A stretch of 64,000 nt of DNA, taken from positions 116,315,302 through 116,379,301 of the forward strand of contig OZ024744.1 of assembly GCA_964016885.1 (NCBI GenBank). Direction: 5' to 3'. This stretch comes from Eledone cirrhosa. Its lineage: Eukaryota > Mollusca > Cephalopoda > Octopoda > Eledonidae. The position numbers were made by a program, and so were the translations under genes. Of the stretch, positions 22,601-35,840 are shown in pieces (within the stretch, counting starts at the first letter, position 1; every line of letters begins with the position of its first letter). The notes below the pieces were generated by a model. It had not been told where the DNA came from. It ran no database searches and saw only the letters and a list, made by a program, of their open reading frames with translations.

Positions 22601-24000
22601 CAACCTCACTACTGTTTTACTGGTGTCAGTCATTAGACTGTGGCCATACTGGGGCACTACCTTGATATAGTCTACAATATCAACCTCACTACTGTTTTAC
22701 TGGTGTCAGTTATTAGACTGTGGCCATACTGGGGCACTACCTTGATATAGTCTACCATATCAATCTCCGAACTGTTTTACTGGTGTCAGTCATTAGACTG
22801 TGGCCATACTGGAGCACTACCTTGATATAGTCTACTATATCAACCTCAGTACTGCTTTACTGGTGTCAGTCATTAGACTGTGGCCATACTGGGGCACTAC
22901 CTTGATATAGTCTACAATATCAACCTCACTACTGTTTTACTGGTGTCAGTTATTAGACTGTGGCCATACTGGGGCACTACCTTGATATAGTCTACCATAT
23001 CAATCTCCGAACTGTTTTACTGGTGTCAGTCATTAGACTGTGGCCATACTGGGGCACTACCTTGATATAGTCTACTATATCAACCTCAGTACTGCTTTAC
23101 TGGTGTTAGTCATTAGACTGTGACCATACTGGGGCACTACCTTGATATAGTCTACAATATCAACCTCACTACTGTTTTACTGGTGTCAGTCATTAGACTG
23201 TGGCCATACTGAGGCACTAACATGATATAATCTACCATATCAACCTCAGTACTGTTTTACTGGTGTCAGTCATTAGACTGTGGCCATACTGGGGCACTAC
23301 CTTGATACAGTCTACCATATCAACCTCACTACTGCTTTACTGGTGTCAGTCATTAGACTGTGGCCATACTGGGCCACTACCTTGATATAGTCTACAATAT
23401 CAACCTCACTACTGTTTTACTGGTGTCAGTTATTAGACTGTGGCCATACTGGGGCATTACCTTGATATAGTCTACCATATCAACCTCACTACTGTTTTAC
23501 TGGTGTCAGTCATTAGACTGTGGCCATACTGGGGCACTACCTTGATATAGTCTACCATATCAATCTCAATACTGTTTTACTGGTGTCAGTCATTAGAGTG
23601 TGGCCATACTGGGGCACTACCTTGATAGAGTCTACCATATCAACCTCAGAACTGTTTTACTGGTGTCAGTCATTAGACTGTGGCCATACTGGGGCACTAC
23701 CTTGATATAGTCTACCATATCAACCTCACTACTGTTTTACTGGTGTCAGTTATTAGACTGTGGCCATACTGGGGCATTACCTTGATATAGTCTACCATAT
23801 CAACCTCAGTACTGCATTACTGGTGTCAGTCATTAGACTGTGTCCATACTGGGGCACTACCTTGATATAGTCTACAATATCAACCTCAGAACTGTTTTAC
23901 TGGTGTCAGTCATTAGACTGTGGCCATACTGGGGCACAGCCTTGATATAGTCTACCATATCAACCTCAGTACTGTTTTACTGGTGTCAGTCATTAGACTG
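13600..24000. repeat. Satellite domain 2 (irregular higher-order repeats)
   Basis: Blocks of monomers recur with the same order of variants. The marker TGAGGCACTAACATGATATA (or AGATGATATA) is at 14891, 17931, 19291, 21771 and 23211, spacings of 38, 17, 31 and 18 monomers. The pair at 20081 and 20801 shows a 9-monomer block duplication. The spacing is not uniform, so unequal exchange and deletion have reshaped the blocks. Confidence 0.8.
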
Positions 24001-27000
24001 TGGCCATACTGGGGCACTACCTTGATATAGTCTACTATATCAACCTCACTACTGTTTTACTGGTGTCAGTCATTAGACTGTGGCCATACTGGGGCACTAC
24101 CTTGATATAGTCTACAATATCAACCTCACTACTGTTTTACTGGTGTCAGTTATTAGACTGTGGCCATACTGGGGCACTACCTTGATATAGTCTACCATAT
24201 CAATCTCCGAACTGTTTTACTGGTGTCAGTCATTAGACTGTGGCCATACTGGGGCACTACCTTGATATAGTCTACTATATCAACCTCAGTACTGCTTTAC
24301 TGGTGTCAGTCATTAGACTGTGACCATACTGGGGCACTACCTTGATATAGTCTACAATATCAACCTCACTACTGTTTTACTGGTGTCAGTCATTAGACTG
24401 TGGCCATACTGAGGCACTACCATGATATAGTCTACCATATCAACCTCAGTACTGTTTTACTGGTGTCAGTCATTAGACTGTGGCCATACTGGGGCACTAC
24501 CTTGATATAGTCTACTATATCAGCCTCACTACTGTTTTACTGGTGTCAGTCATTAGACTGTGGCCATAATGGGGCACTATCTTGATATATTCTACCATAT
24601 CAATCTCAGTACTGTTTTACTGGTGTCAGCCATTAGACTGTGGCCATACTGGGGCACTACCTTGATATAGTCTACCATATCAACCTCAGTACTGTTTTAC
24701 TGGTGTCAGTCATTAGACTGTGGCCATACTGGGGTACTATCTTGATATAGTCTACCATATCAACCTCAGTACTGTTTTACTGGTGTCAGTCATTAGACTG
24801 TGGCCATACTGGGGCACTACCTTGATATAGTCTACCATATCAATCTCAGTACTGTTTTACTGGTGTCAATCATTAGACTGTGGCCATACTGGGGCACTAC
24901 CTTGATATAGTCTACCATATCAACCTCACTACTGTTTTACTGGTGTCAGTCATTAGACTGTGGCCATACTGGGGCACTACCTTGATATAGTCTACCATAT
25001 CAACCTCACTACTGTTTTACTGGTGTCAGTCATTAGACTGTGGCCATACTGGGGCACTAGCTTCATATAGTCTACCATATCGATCTCACTACTGTTTTAC
25101 TGGTGTCAGTCATTGGACTGTGGCCATACTGGGGCACTACCTTGATAGAGTCTACCATATCAACCTCACTACTGTTTTACAGGTGTCAGTCATTAGACTG
25201 TGGCCATACTGGGGCACTACCTTGATATAGTCTACCATATCAATCTCACTACTGTTTAACTGGTGTCAGTCAATAGAGTGTGGCCATACTGGGGCACTAC
25301 CTTGATAGAGTCTACCATATCAACCTCACTACTGTTTTACTGGTGTCAGTCATTAGACTGTGGCCAAACTGGGGCACTACCTTGATATAGTCTACCATAT
25401 CAACCTCAGTACTGTTTTACTGGTGTCAGTCATTAGACTGTGGCCATACTGGGGTACTACCTTGATATAGTCTACCATATCAACCTCACTACTGTTTTAC
25501 TGGTGTCAGTCATTGGACTGTGGCCATACTGGGGCACTACCTTGATATATTCTACTGTATCAACCTCACTACTGTTTTACTGGTGTCAGTCATTGGACTG
25601 TGGCCATACTGGGGCACTACCTTGATATAGTCTACCACATCAACCTCACTACTGTTTTACTGGTGTCAGTCTTTAGACTGTGGCCATACTGGGGCACTAC
25701 CTTGATATAGTCTACCATATCAACCTCACTACTGTTTTACAGGTGTCAGTCATTAGACTGTGGCCATACTGGGGCACTAGCTTGGTATAGTCTACCATAT
25801 CAATCTCACTACTGTTTTACTGGTGTCAGTCATTAGAGTGTGGCCATACTGGGGCACTACCTTGATATAGTCTACCATATCAACCTCAGTACTGTTTTAC
25901 TGGTGTCAGTCATTAGACTGTGGCCATACTGGGGCACTACATTGATATAGTCTACCATATCAACCTCACTACTGTTTTACTGGTGTCAGTCATTAGACTG
26001 TGGCCATACTGGGGCACTACCTTGATATAGTCTACTATATCAACCTCACTACTGTTTTACTGGTGTCAGTCATTAGACTGTGGCCATACTGGGGCACTAC
26101 CTTGATATAGTCTACAATATCAACCTCACTACTGTTTTACTGGTGTCAGTTATTAGACTGTGGCCATACTGGGGCACTACCTTGATATAGTCTACCATAT
26201 CAATCTCCGAACTGTTTTACTGGTGTCAGTCATTAGACTGTGGCCATACTGGGGCACTACCTTGATATAGTCTACTATATCAACCTCAGTACTGCTTTAC
26301 TGGTGTCAGTCATTAGACTGTGACCATACTGGGGCACTACCTTGATATAGTCTACAATATCAACCTCACTACTGTTTTACTGGTGTCAGTCATTAGACTG
26401 TGGCCATACTGAGGCACTACCATGATATAGTCTACCATATCAACCTCAGTACTGTTTTACTGGTGTCAGTCATTAGACTGTGGCCATACTGGGGCACTAC
26501 CTTGATATAGTCTACTATATCAGCCTCACTACTGTTTTACTGGTGTCAGTCATTAGACTGTGGCCATAATGGGGCACTACCTTGATATAGTCTACCATAT
26601 CAACCTCAGTACTGTTTTACTGGTGTCAGTCATTAGACTGTGGCCATACTGGGGTACTATCTTGATATAGTCTACCATATCAACCTCAGTACTGTTTTAC
26701 TGGTGTCAGTCATTAGACTGTGGCCATACTGGGGCACTACCTTGATATAGTCTACCATATCAATCTCAGTACTGTTTTACTGGTGTCAATCATTAGACTG
26801 TGGCCATACTGGGGCACTACCTTGATATAGTCTACCATATCAACCTCACTACTGTTTTACTGGTGTCAGTCATTAGACTGTGGCCATACTGGGGCACTAC
26901 CTTGATATAGTCTACCATATCAACCTCACTACTGTTTTACTGGTGTCAGTCATTAGACTGTGGCCATACTGGGGCACTAGCTTCATATAGTCTACCATAT

Positions 27001-27930
27001 CGATCTCACTACTGTTTTACTGGTGTCAGTCATTGGACTGTGGCCATACTGGGGCACTACCTTGATAGAGTCTACCATATCAACCTCACTACTGTTTTAC
27101 AGGTGTCAGTCATTAGACTGTGGCCATACTGGGGCACTACCTTGATATAGTCTACCATATCAATCTCACTACTGTTTAACTGGTGTCAGTCAATAGAGTG
27201 TGGCCATACTGGGGCACTACCTTGATAGAGTCTACCATATCAACCTCACTACTGTTTTACTGGTGTCAGTCATTAGACTGTGGCCAAACTGGGGCACTAC
27301 CTTGATATAGTCTACCATATCAACCTCAGTACTGTTTTACTGGTGTCAGTCATTAGACTGTGGCCATACTGGGGTACTACCTTGATATAGTCTACCATAT
27401 CAACCTCACTACTGTTTTACTGGTGTCAGTCATTGGACTGTGGCCATACTGGGGCACTACCTTGATATATTCTACTGTATCAACCTCACTACTGTTTTAC
27501 TGGTGTCAGTCATTGGACTGTGGCCATACTGGGGCACTACCTTGATATAGTCTACCACATCAACCTCACTACTGTTTTACTGGTGTCAGTCTTTAGACTG
27601 TGGCCATACTGGGGCACTACCTTGATATAGTCTACCATATCAACCTCACTACTGTTTTACAGGTGTCAGTCATTAGACTGTGGCCATACTGGGGCACTAG
27701 CTTGGTATAGTCTACCATATCAATCTCACTACTGTTTTACTGGTGTCAGTCATTAGAGTGTGGCCATACTGGGGCACTACCTTGATATAGTCTACCATAT
27801 CAACCTCAGTACTGTTTTACTGGTGTCAGTCATTAGACTGTGGCCATACTGGGGCACTACATTGATATAGTCTACCATATCAACCTCACTACTGTTTTAC
27901 TGGTGTCAGTCATTAGACTGTGGCCATACT
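24000..27930. repeat. Higher-order repeat, about 1.92-2.0 kb, two copies
   Basis: About 24001-25990 matches about 26001-27930. The offset is 2,000 bp (25 monomers) at the left and becomes 1,920 bp (24 monomers) after one monomer near 24581-24660 is missing from the second copy. Shared markers include CTTCATATAG plus CGATCTCACT (25061, 26981), CTTTAGACTG (25671, 27591) and CTTGGTATAG (25781, 27701). Confidence 0.85.
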
Positions 27931-27999
27931 GGGGCACTAGCTTGATATAGTCTACCATATCAACCTCACTACTGTTTTACTGGTGTCAGTCATTGGACT

Positions 28000-30900
28000 G
28001 TGGCCATACTGGGGCACTACCTTGATATAGTCTACCATATCAACCTCACTACTGTTTTACTGGTGTCAGTCATTAGACAGTGGCCATACTGGGGCACTAC
28101 CTTGATATAGTCTACCTTATCAACCTCAGTACTGTTTTACTGGTGTCAGTCATTAGACTGTGGCCATACTGGGGTACTACCTTGATATAGTCTACCATAT
28201 CAACCTCACTACTGTTTTACTGGTGTCAGTCATTGGACTGTGGCCATACTGGGGCACTACCTTGATATATTCTACTGTATCAACCTCACTACTGTTTTAC
28301 TGGTGTCAGTCATTAGACTGTGGCCATACTGGGGCACTACCTTGATATAGTCTACCATATCAACCTCACTACAGTTTTACTGGTGTCAGTCATTAGATTG
28401 TGGCCATACTGGGGTACTAACTTGATATAGTCTACCATATCAACCTCAGTACTGTTTTACTGGTGTCAGTCATTAGACTGTGGCCATACTGGGGCACTGC
28501 TTTGATATAGTCTACCATATCAATCTCAGTACTGTTTTACTGGTGTCAGTCATTAGACTGTGGTCATACTGGGGCACTACCTTGATATAGTCTACCATAT
28601 CAACCTCAGTACTGTTTTCCTGGTGTCAGTCATTAGACTGTGGCCATACTGGGGCACTACCTTGATATAGTCTACCATATCAACCTCAAAACTGTTTTAC
28701 TGGTGTCAGTCATTAGACTGTGGCCATACTGGGGCACTACCTTGATTTAGTCTACCATATCAACATCAGTACTGCTTTACTGGTGTCAGTTATTAGACTG
28801 TGGCGATACTGGGGCACTACCTTGATATAGTCTACCATATCAACCTCACTACTGTTTTACTGGTGTCAGTCATTGGACTGTGGCCATACTGGGGCACTAC
28901 CTTGATATATTCTACTGTATCAACCTCACTACTGTTTTACTGGTGTCAGTCATTAGACTGTGGCCATACTGGGGCACTACCTTGATATAGTCTACCATAT
29001 CAACCTCAGTACTGTTTTACTGGTGTCATTCATTAGACTGTGGCCATACTGGGGCACTACCTAGATATAGTCTATCATATCAACCTCAGTACTGCTTTAC
29101 TGGTGTCCTTCATTAGACTGTGGCCATACTGGGGCACTACCTTGATATAGTCTATCATATCAACCTCAGTACTGCTTTACTGGTGTCAGTTATTAGACTG
29201 TGGCCATACTGGGGCACTACCTTGATATAGTCTACCATATCAACCTCAGTACAGTTTTACTGGTGTCAGTCAATAGACTGTGGCCATACTGGGACACTAC
29301 CTTGATATAGTCTACCATATCAATCTCAGTACTGTTTTACTGGTGTCAGTCATTAGACTGTGCCCATACTGGGGCACTACCTTGATATAGTCTACCATAT
29401 CAACCTCACTACTGTTTTACAGGTGTCAGTCATTAGACTGTGGCCATACTGGGGCACTACCTTGATATAGTCTACCATATCAACCTCAGTACTACTTTAC
29501 TGGTGTCAGTTATTAGACTGTGGCCATACTGGGGCACTACCTTGATATAGTCTACCATATCAACCTCACTACTGTTTTACTGGTGTCAGTCATTAGACTG
29601 TGGCCATACTGGGGCACTACCTTGATGTAGTCTACCATATCAACCTCAGTACTGTTTTACTGGTGTTAGCCATTAGACTGTGGCCATACTGGGGCACTAC
29701 CTTGATATAGTCTTCCATATCAACCTCAGTACTGTTTTACTGGTGTCAGTCATTAGACTGTGGCCATACTGGGGCACTACCTTGATTTAGTCTACCATAT
29801 CAAACTCAGTACTGTTTTACTGTTGTCAGTCATTAGACTGTGGCTATGCTAGGGCACTACCTTGAAATAGTCTACCATATCAACCTCAGTACTGTTTTAC
29901 TGGTGTCAGTCATTAGACTGTGGCCATACTGGGGCACTACCTTGATATAGTCTACCATATCAACCTCAGTACTGTTTTACTGGTGTCATTCATTAGACTG
30001 TGGCCATACTGGGGCACTACCTTGATATAGTCTACCATATCAACCTCACAACTGTTTTACTGGTGTCAGTCATTGGACTGTGGCCATACTGGGGCACTAC
30101 CATGATATAGTCTACCACATCAACCTCACTACTGTTTTACTGGTGTCAGTCTTTAGACTGTGGCCATACTGGGGCACTACCTTGATATAGTCTACCATAT
30201 CAACCTCACTACTGTTTTACAGGTGTCAGTCATTAGACTGTGGCCATACTGGGGCACTACCTTGATATAGTCTACCATATCAATCTCACTACTGTTTTAC
30301 TGGTGTCAGTCATTAGAGTGTGGCCATACTGGGGCACTACCTTGATATAGTCTACCATATCAACCTCAGTACTGTTTTACTGGTGTCAGTCATTAGACTG
30401 TGGCCATACTGGGGCACTACATTGATATAGTCTACCATATCAACCTCACTACTGTTTTACTGGTGTCAGTCATTGGACTGTGGCCATACTAAGGCACTAG
30501 CTTGATATAGTCTACCATATCAACCTCACTACTGTTTTACTGGTGTCAGTCATTGGACTGTGGCCATACTGGGGCACTACCTTGATATAGTCTACCATAT
30601 CAACCTCACTACTGTTTTACTGGTGTCAGTCATTAGACAGTGGCCATACTGGGGCACTACCTTGATATAGTCTACCATATCAACCTCAGTACTGTTTTAC
30701 TGGTGTCAGTCATTAGACTGTGGCCATACTGGGGTACTACCTTGATATAGTCTACCATATCAACCTCACTACTGTTTTACTGGTGTCAGTCATTGGACTG
30801 TGGCCATACTGGGGCACTACCTTGATATATTCTACTGTATCAACCTCACTACTGTTTTACTGGTGTCAGTCATTAGACTGTGGCCATACTGGGGCACTAC

Positions 30901-33900
30901 CTTGATATAGTCTACCATATCAACCTCACTACAGTTTTACTGGTGTCAGTCATTAGATTGTGGCCATACTGGGGTACTAATTTGATATAGTCTACCATAT
31001 CAACCTCAGTACTGTTTTACTGGTGTCAGTCATTAGACTGTGGCCATACTGGGGCACTGCTTTGATATAGTCTACCATATCAATCTCAGTACTGTTTTAC
31101 TGGTGTCAGTCATTAGACTGTGGTCATACTGGGGCACTACCTTGATATAGTCTACCATATCAACCTCAGTACTGTTTTCCTGGTGTCAGTCATTAGACTG
31201 TGGCCATACTGGGGCACTACCTTGATATAGTCTACCATATCAACCTCAAAACTGTTTTACTGGTGTCAGTCATTAGACTGTGGCCATACTGGGGCACTAC
31301 CTTGATTTAGTCTACCATATCAACATCAGTACTGCTTTACTGGTGTCAGTTATTAGACTGTGGCGATACTGGGTCACTACCTTGATATAGTCTACCATAT
31401 CAACCTCACTACTGTTTTACTGGTGTCAGTCATTGGACTGTGGCCATACTGGGGCACTACCTTGATATATTCTACTGTATCAACCTCACTACTGTTTTAC
31501 TGGTGTCAGTCATTAGACTGTGGCCATACTGGGGCACTACCTTGATATAGTCTACCATATCAACCTCAGTACTGTTTTACTGGTGTCATTCATTAGACTG
31601 TGGCCATACTGGGGCACTACCTTGATATAGTCTATCATATCAACCTCAGTACTGCTTTACTGGTGTCCTTCATTAGACTGTGGCCATACTGGGGCACTAC
31701 CTTGATATAGTCTATCATATCAACCTCAGTACTGCTTTACTGGTGTCAGTTATTAGACTGTGGCCATACTGGGGCACTACCTTGATATAGTCTACCATAT
31801 CAACCTCAGTACAGTTTTACTGGTGTCAGTCAATAGACTGTGGCCATACTGGGACACTACCTTGATATAGTCTACCATATCAATCTCAGTATTGTTTTAC
31901 TGTTGTCAGTCATTAGACTGTGGCTATGCTAGGGCACTACCTTGAAATAGTCTACCATATCAACCTCAGTACTGTTTTACTGGTGTCAGTCATTAGACTG
32001 TGGCCATACTGGGGCACTACCTTGATTTAGTCTACCATATCAACCTCAGTACTGTTTTACTGGTATCAGTCATTAGACTGTGGCCATACTGGGGCACTAC
32101 CTTGAAATAGTCTACCATATCAACCTCAGTATTGTTTTACTGGTGTCAGTCATTAGACTGTGGCCATACTGGGGCACTACCTTGATATAGTCTACCATAT
32201 CAACCTCACTACTGTTTTACTGGTGTCAATTAGTCGACAGTGGCCATACTGGGGCACTACCTTGATATAGTCTACCATATCAACCTCAGTACTATTTTAC
32301 TGGTGTCAGTCATTAGAATATGGCCATACTGGGGCACTACCTTGATATAGTCTACCATATCAATCTCAGTACTGTTTTACTGTTGTCAGTCATTAGACTG
32401 TGGCCATACTGGGGCACTACCTTGATATAGTCTACCATATCAATCTCAGTTCTGTTTTACTGGTGTCATTCATTAGAATGTGGCCATACTAGGGCACTAC
32501 CTTGATATAGTCGACCATATCAACCTAAGCACTGTTTTACTGGTGTCAGTCATTAGACTGTGGCCATACTAGGGCACTACCTTGATATAGTCGACCATAT
32601 CAACCTCAGTACTGTTTTACTGGTGTCAGTCATTAGACTGTGGCCATAGGGACCACTATCTTGATATAGACTACCATATCAACCTCACTACTGTTTTACT
32701 GGTGTCAGTCATTACACTGTGGCCATACTGGGGCACTACCTTGATATAGCCTACCATATCAACCTCAGTACTGTTTTACTGTTGGCAGTCATTAGACTGT
32801 GGCCATACTGGGGCACTACCTTGATATAGTCTACCATATCAACCTCAGTACTGTTTTACTGGTGTCAGTCATTAGACTGTGGCCATACTGGGGCACTACC
32901 TTCATATAGTCTACCATATCAATCACACTACTTTTTTACTGGTGTCAGTCATTAGAGTGTGGCCATACTGGGGCACTACCTTGATATAGTCTACTAGATC
33001 AACCTCAGTACAGTTTTACTGGTGTCAGCCATTAGACTCTGGCCATACTGGGGCACCAGCATGATATAGTCTACCATATCAACCTCAGTACTGTTTTACT
33101 GGTGTCAGTCATTAGACTGTGGCCATACTGGGGCACTACATTGATATAGTCTACCATATCAACCTCACTACTGTTTTACTGGTGTCAGTCATTGGACTGT
33201 GGCCATACTAAGGCACTAGCTTGATATAGTCTACCATATCAACCTCACTACTGTTTTACTGGTGTCAGTCATTGGACTGTGGCCATACTGGGGCACTACC
33301 TTGATATAGTCTACCATATCAACCTCACTACTGTTTTACTGGTGTCAGTCATTAGACAGTGGCCATACTGGGGCACTACCTTGATATAGTCTACCATATC
33401 AACCTCAGTACTGTTTTACTGGTGTCAGTCATTAGACTGTGGCCATACTGGGGTACTACCTTGATATAGTCTACCATATCAACCTCACTACTGTTTTACT
33501 GGTGTCAGTCATTGGACTGTGGCCATACTGGGGCACTACCTTGATATATTCTACTGTATCAACCTCACTACTGTTTTACTGGTGTCAGTCATTAGACTGT
33601 GGCCATACTGGGGCACTACCTTGATATAGTCTACCATATCAACCTCACTACAGTTTTACTGGTGTCAGTCATTAGATTGTGGCCATACTGGGGTACTAAC
33701 TTGATATAGTCTACCATATCAACCTCAGTACTGTTTTACTGGTGTCAGTCATTAGACTGTGGCCATACTGGGGCACTGCTTTGATATAGTCTACCATATC
33801 AATCTCAGTACTGTTTTACTGGTGTCAGTCATTAGACTGTGGTCATACTGGGGCACTACCTTGATATAGTCTACCATATCAACCTCAGTACTGTTTTCCT

Positions 33901-35840
33901 GGTGTCAGTCATTAGACTGTGGCCATACTGGGGCACTACCTTGATATAGTCTACCATATCAACCTCAAAACTGTTTTACTGGTGTCAGTCATTAGACTGT
34001 GGCCATACTGGGGCACTACCTTGATTTAGTCTACCATATCAACATCAGTACTGCTTTACTGGTGTCAGTTATTAGACTGTGGCGATACTGGGTCACTACC
34101 TTGATATAGTCTACCATATCAACCTCACTACTGTTTTACTGGTGTCAGTCATTGGACTGTGGCCATACTGGGGCACTACCTTGATATATTCTACTGTATC
34201 AACCTCACTACTGTTTTACTGGTGTCAGTCATTAGACTGTGGCCATACTGGGGCACTACCTTGATATAGTCTACCATATCAACCTCAGTACTGTTTTACT
34301 GGTGTCATTCATTAGACTGTGGCCATACTGGGGCACTACCTTGATATAGTCTATCATATCAACCTCAGTACTGCTTTACTGGTGTCCTTCATTAGACTGT
34401 GGCCATACTGGGGCACTACCTTGATATAGTCTATCATATCAACCTCAGTACTGCTTTACTGGTGTCAGTTATTAGACTGTGGCCATACTGGGGCACTACC
34501 TTGATATAGTCTACCATATCAACCTCAGTACAGTTTTACTGGTGTCAGTCAATAGACTGTGGCCATACTGGGACACTACCTTGATATAGTCTACCATATC
34601 AATCTCAGTATTGTTTTACTGTTGTCAGTCATTAGACTGTGGCTATGCTAGGGCACTACCTTGAAATAGTCTACCATATCAACCTCAGTACTGTTTTACT
34701 GGTGTCAGTCATTAGACTGTGGCCATACTGGGGCACTACCTTGATTTAGTCTACCATATCAACCTCAGTACTGTTTTACTGGTATCAGTCATTAGACTGT
34801 GGCCATACTGGGGCACTACCTTGAAATAGTCTACCATATCAACCTCAGTATTGTTTTACTGGTGTCAGTCATTAGACTGTGGCCATACTGGGGCACTACC
34901 TTGATATAGTCTACCATATCAACCTCACTACTGTTTTACTGGTGTCAATTAGTCGACAGTGGCCATACTGGGGCACTACCTTGATATAGTCTACCATATC
35001 AACCTCAGTACTATTTTACTGGTGTCAGTCATTAGAATATGGCCATACTGGGGCACTACCTTGATATAGTCTACCATATCAATCTCAGTACTGTTTTACT
35101 GTTGTCAGTCATTAGACTGTGGCCATACTGGGGCACTACCTTGATATAGTCTACCATATCAATCTCAGTTCTGTTTTACTGGTGTCATTCATTAGAATGT
35201 GGCCATACTAGGGCACTACCTTGATATAGTCGACCATATCAACCTAAGCACTGTTTTACTGGTGTCAGTCATTAGACTGTGGCCATACTAGGGCACTACC
35301 TTGATATAGTCGACCATATCAACCTCAGTACTGTTTTACTGGTGTCAGTCATTAGACTGTGGCCATAAGGACCACTATCTTGATATAGACTACCATATCA
35401 ACCTCACTACTGTTTTACTGGTGTCAGTCATTACACTGTGGCCATACTGGGGCACTACCTTGATATAGCCTACCATATCAACCTCAGTACTGTTTTACTG
35501 TTGGCAGTCATTAGACTGTGGCCATACTGGGGCACTACCTTGATATAGTCTACCATATCAACCTCAGTACTGTTTTACTGGTGTCAGTCATTAGACTGTG
35601 GCCATACTGGGGCACTACCTTCATATAGTCTACCATATCAATCACACTACTTTTTTACTGGTGTCAGTCATTAGAGTGTGGCCATACTGGGGCACTACCT
35701 TGATATAGTCTACTAGATCAACCTCAGTACAGTTTTACTGGTGTCAGCCATTAGACTCTGGCCATACTGGGGCACCAGCATGATATAGTCTACCATATCA
35801 ACCTCAGTACTATTTTACTGGTGTCAGTCATTAGACTGTG
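28000..35840. repeat. Higher-order repeat, 2.56-2.72 kb, three copies
   Basis: Three successive blocks share a diagnostic order of variants. ATTAGACAGTGGCC is at about 28072, 30632 and 33351. TGTGGCGATACTGGG is near 28799, 31359 and 34078. The first offset is 2,560 bp (32 monomers), the second 2,719 bp (34 monomers less one base). Copies 2 and 3 share private changes such as TTAGTCGACAGTGG (32230, 34949) and a damaged monomer near 32647 and 35365. Confidence 0.88.
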
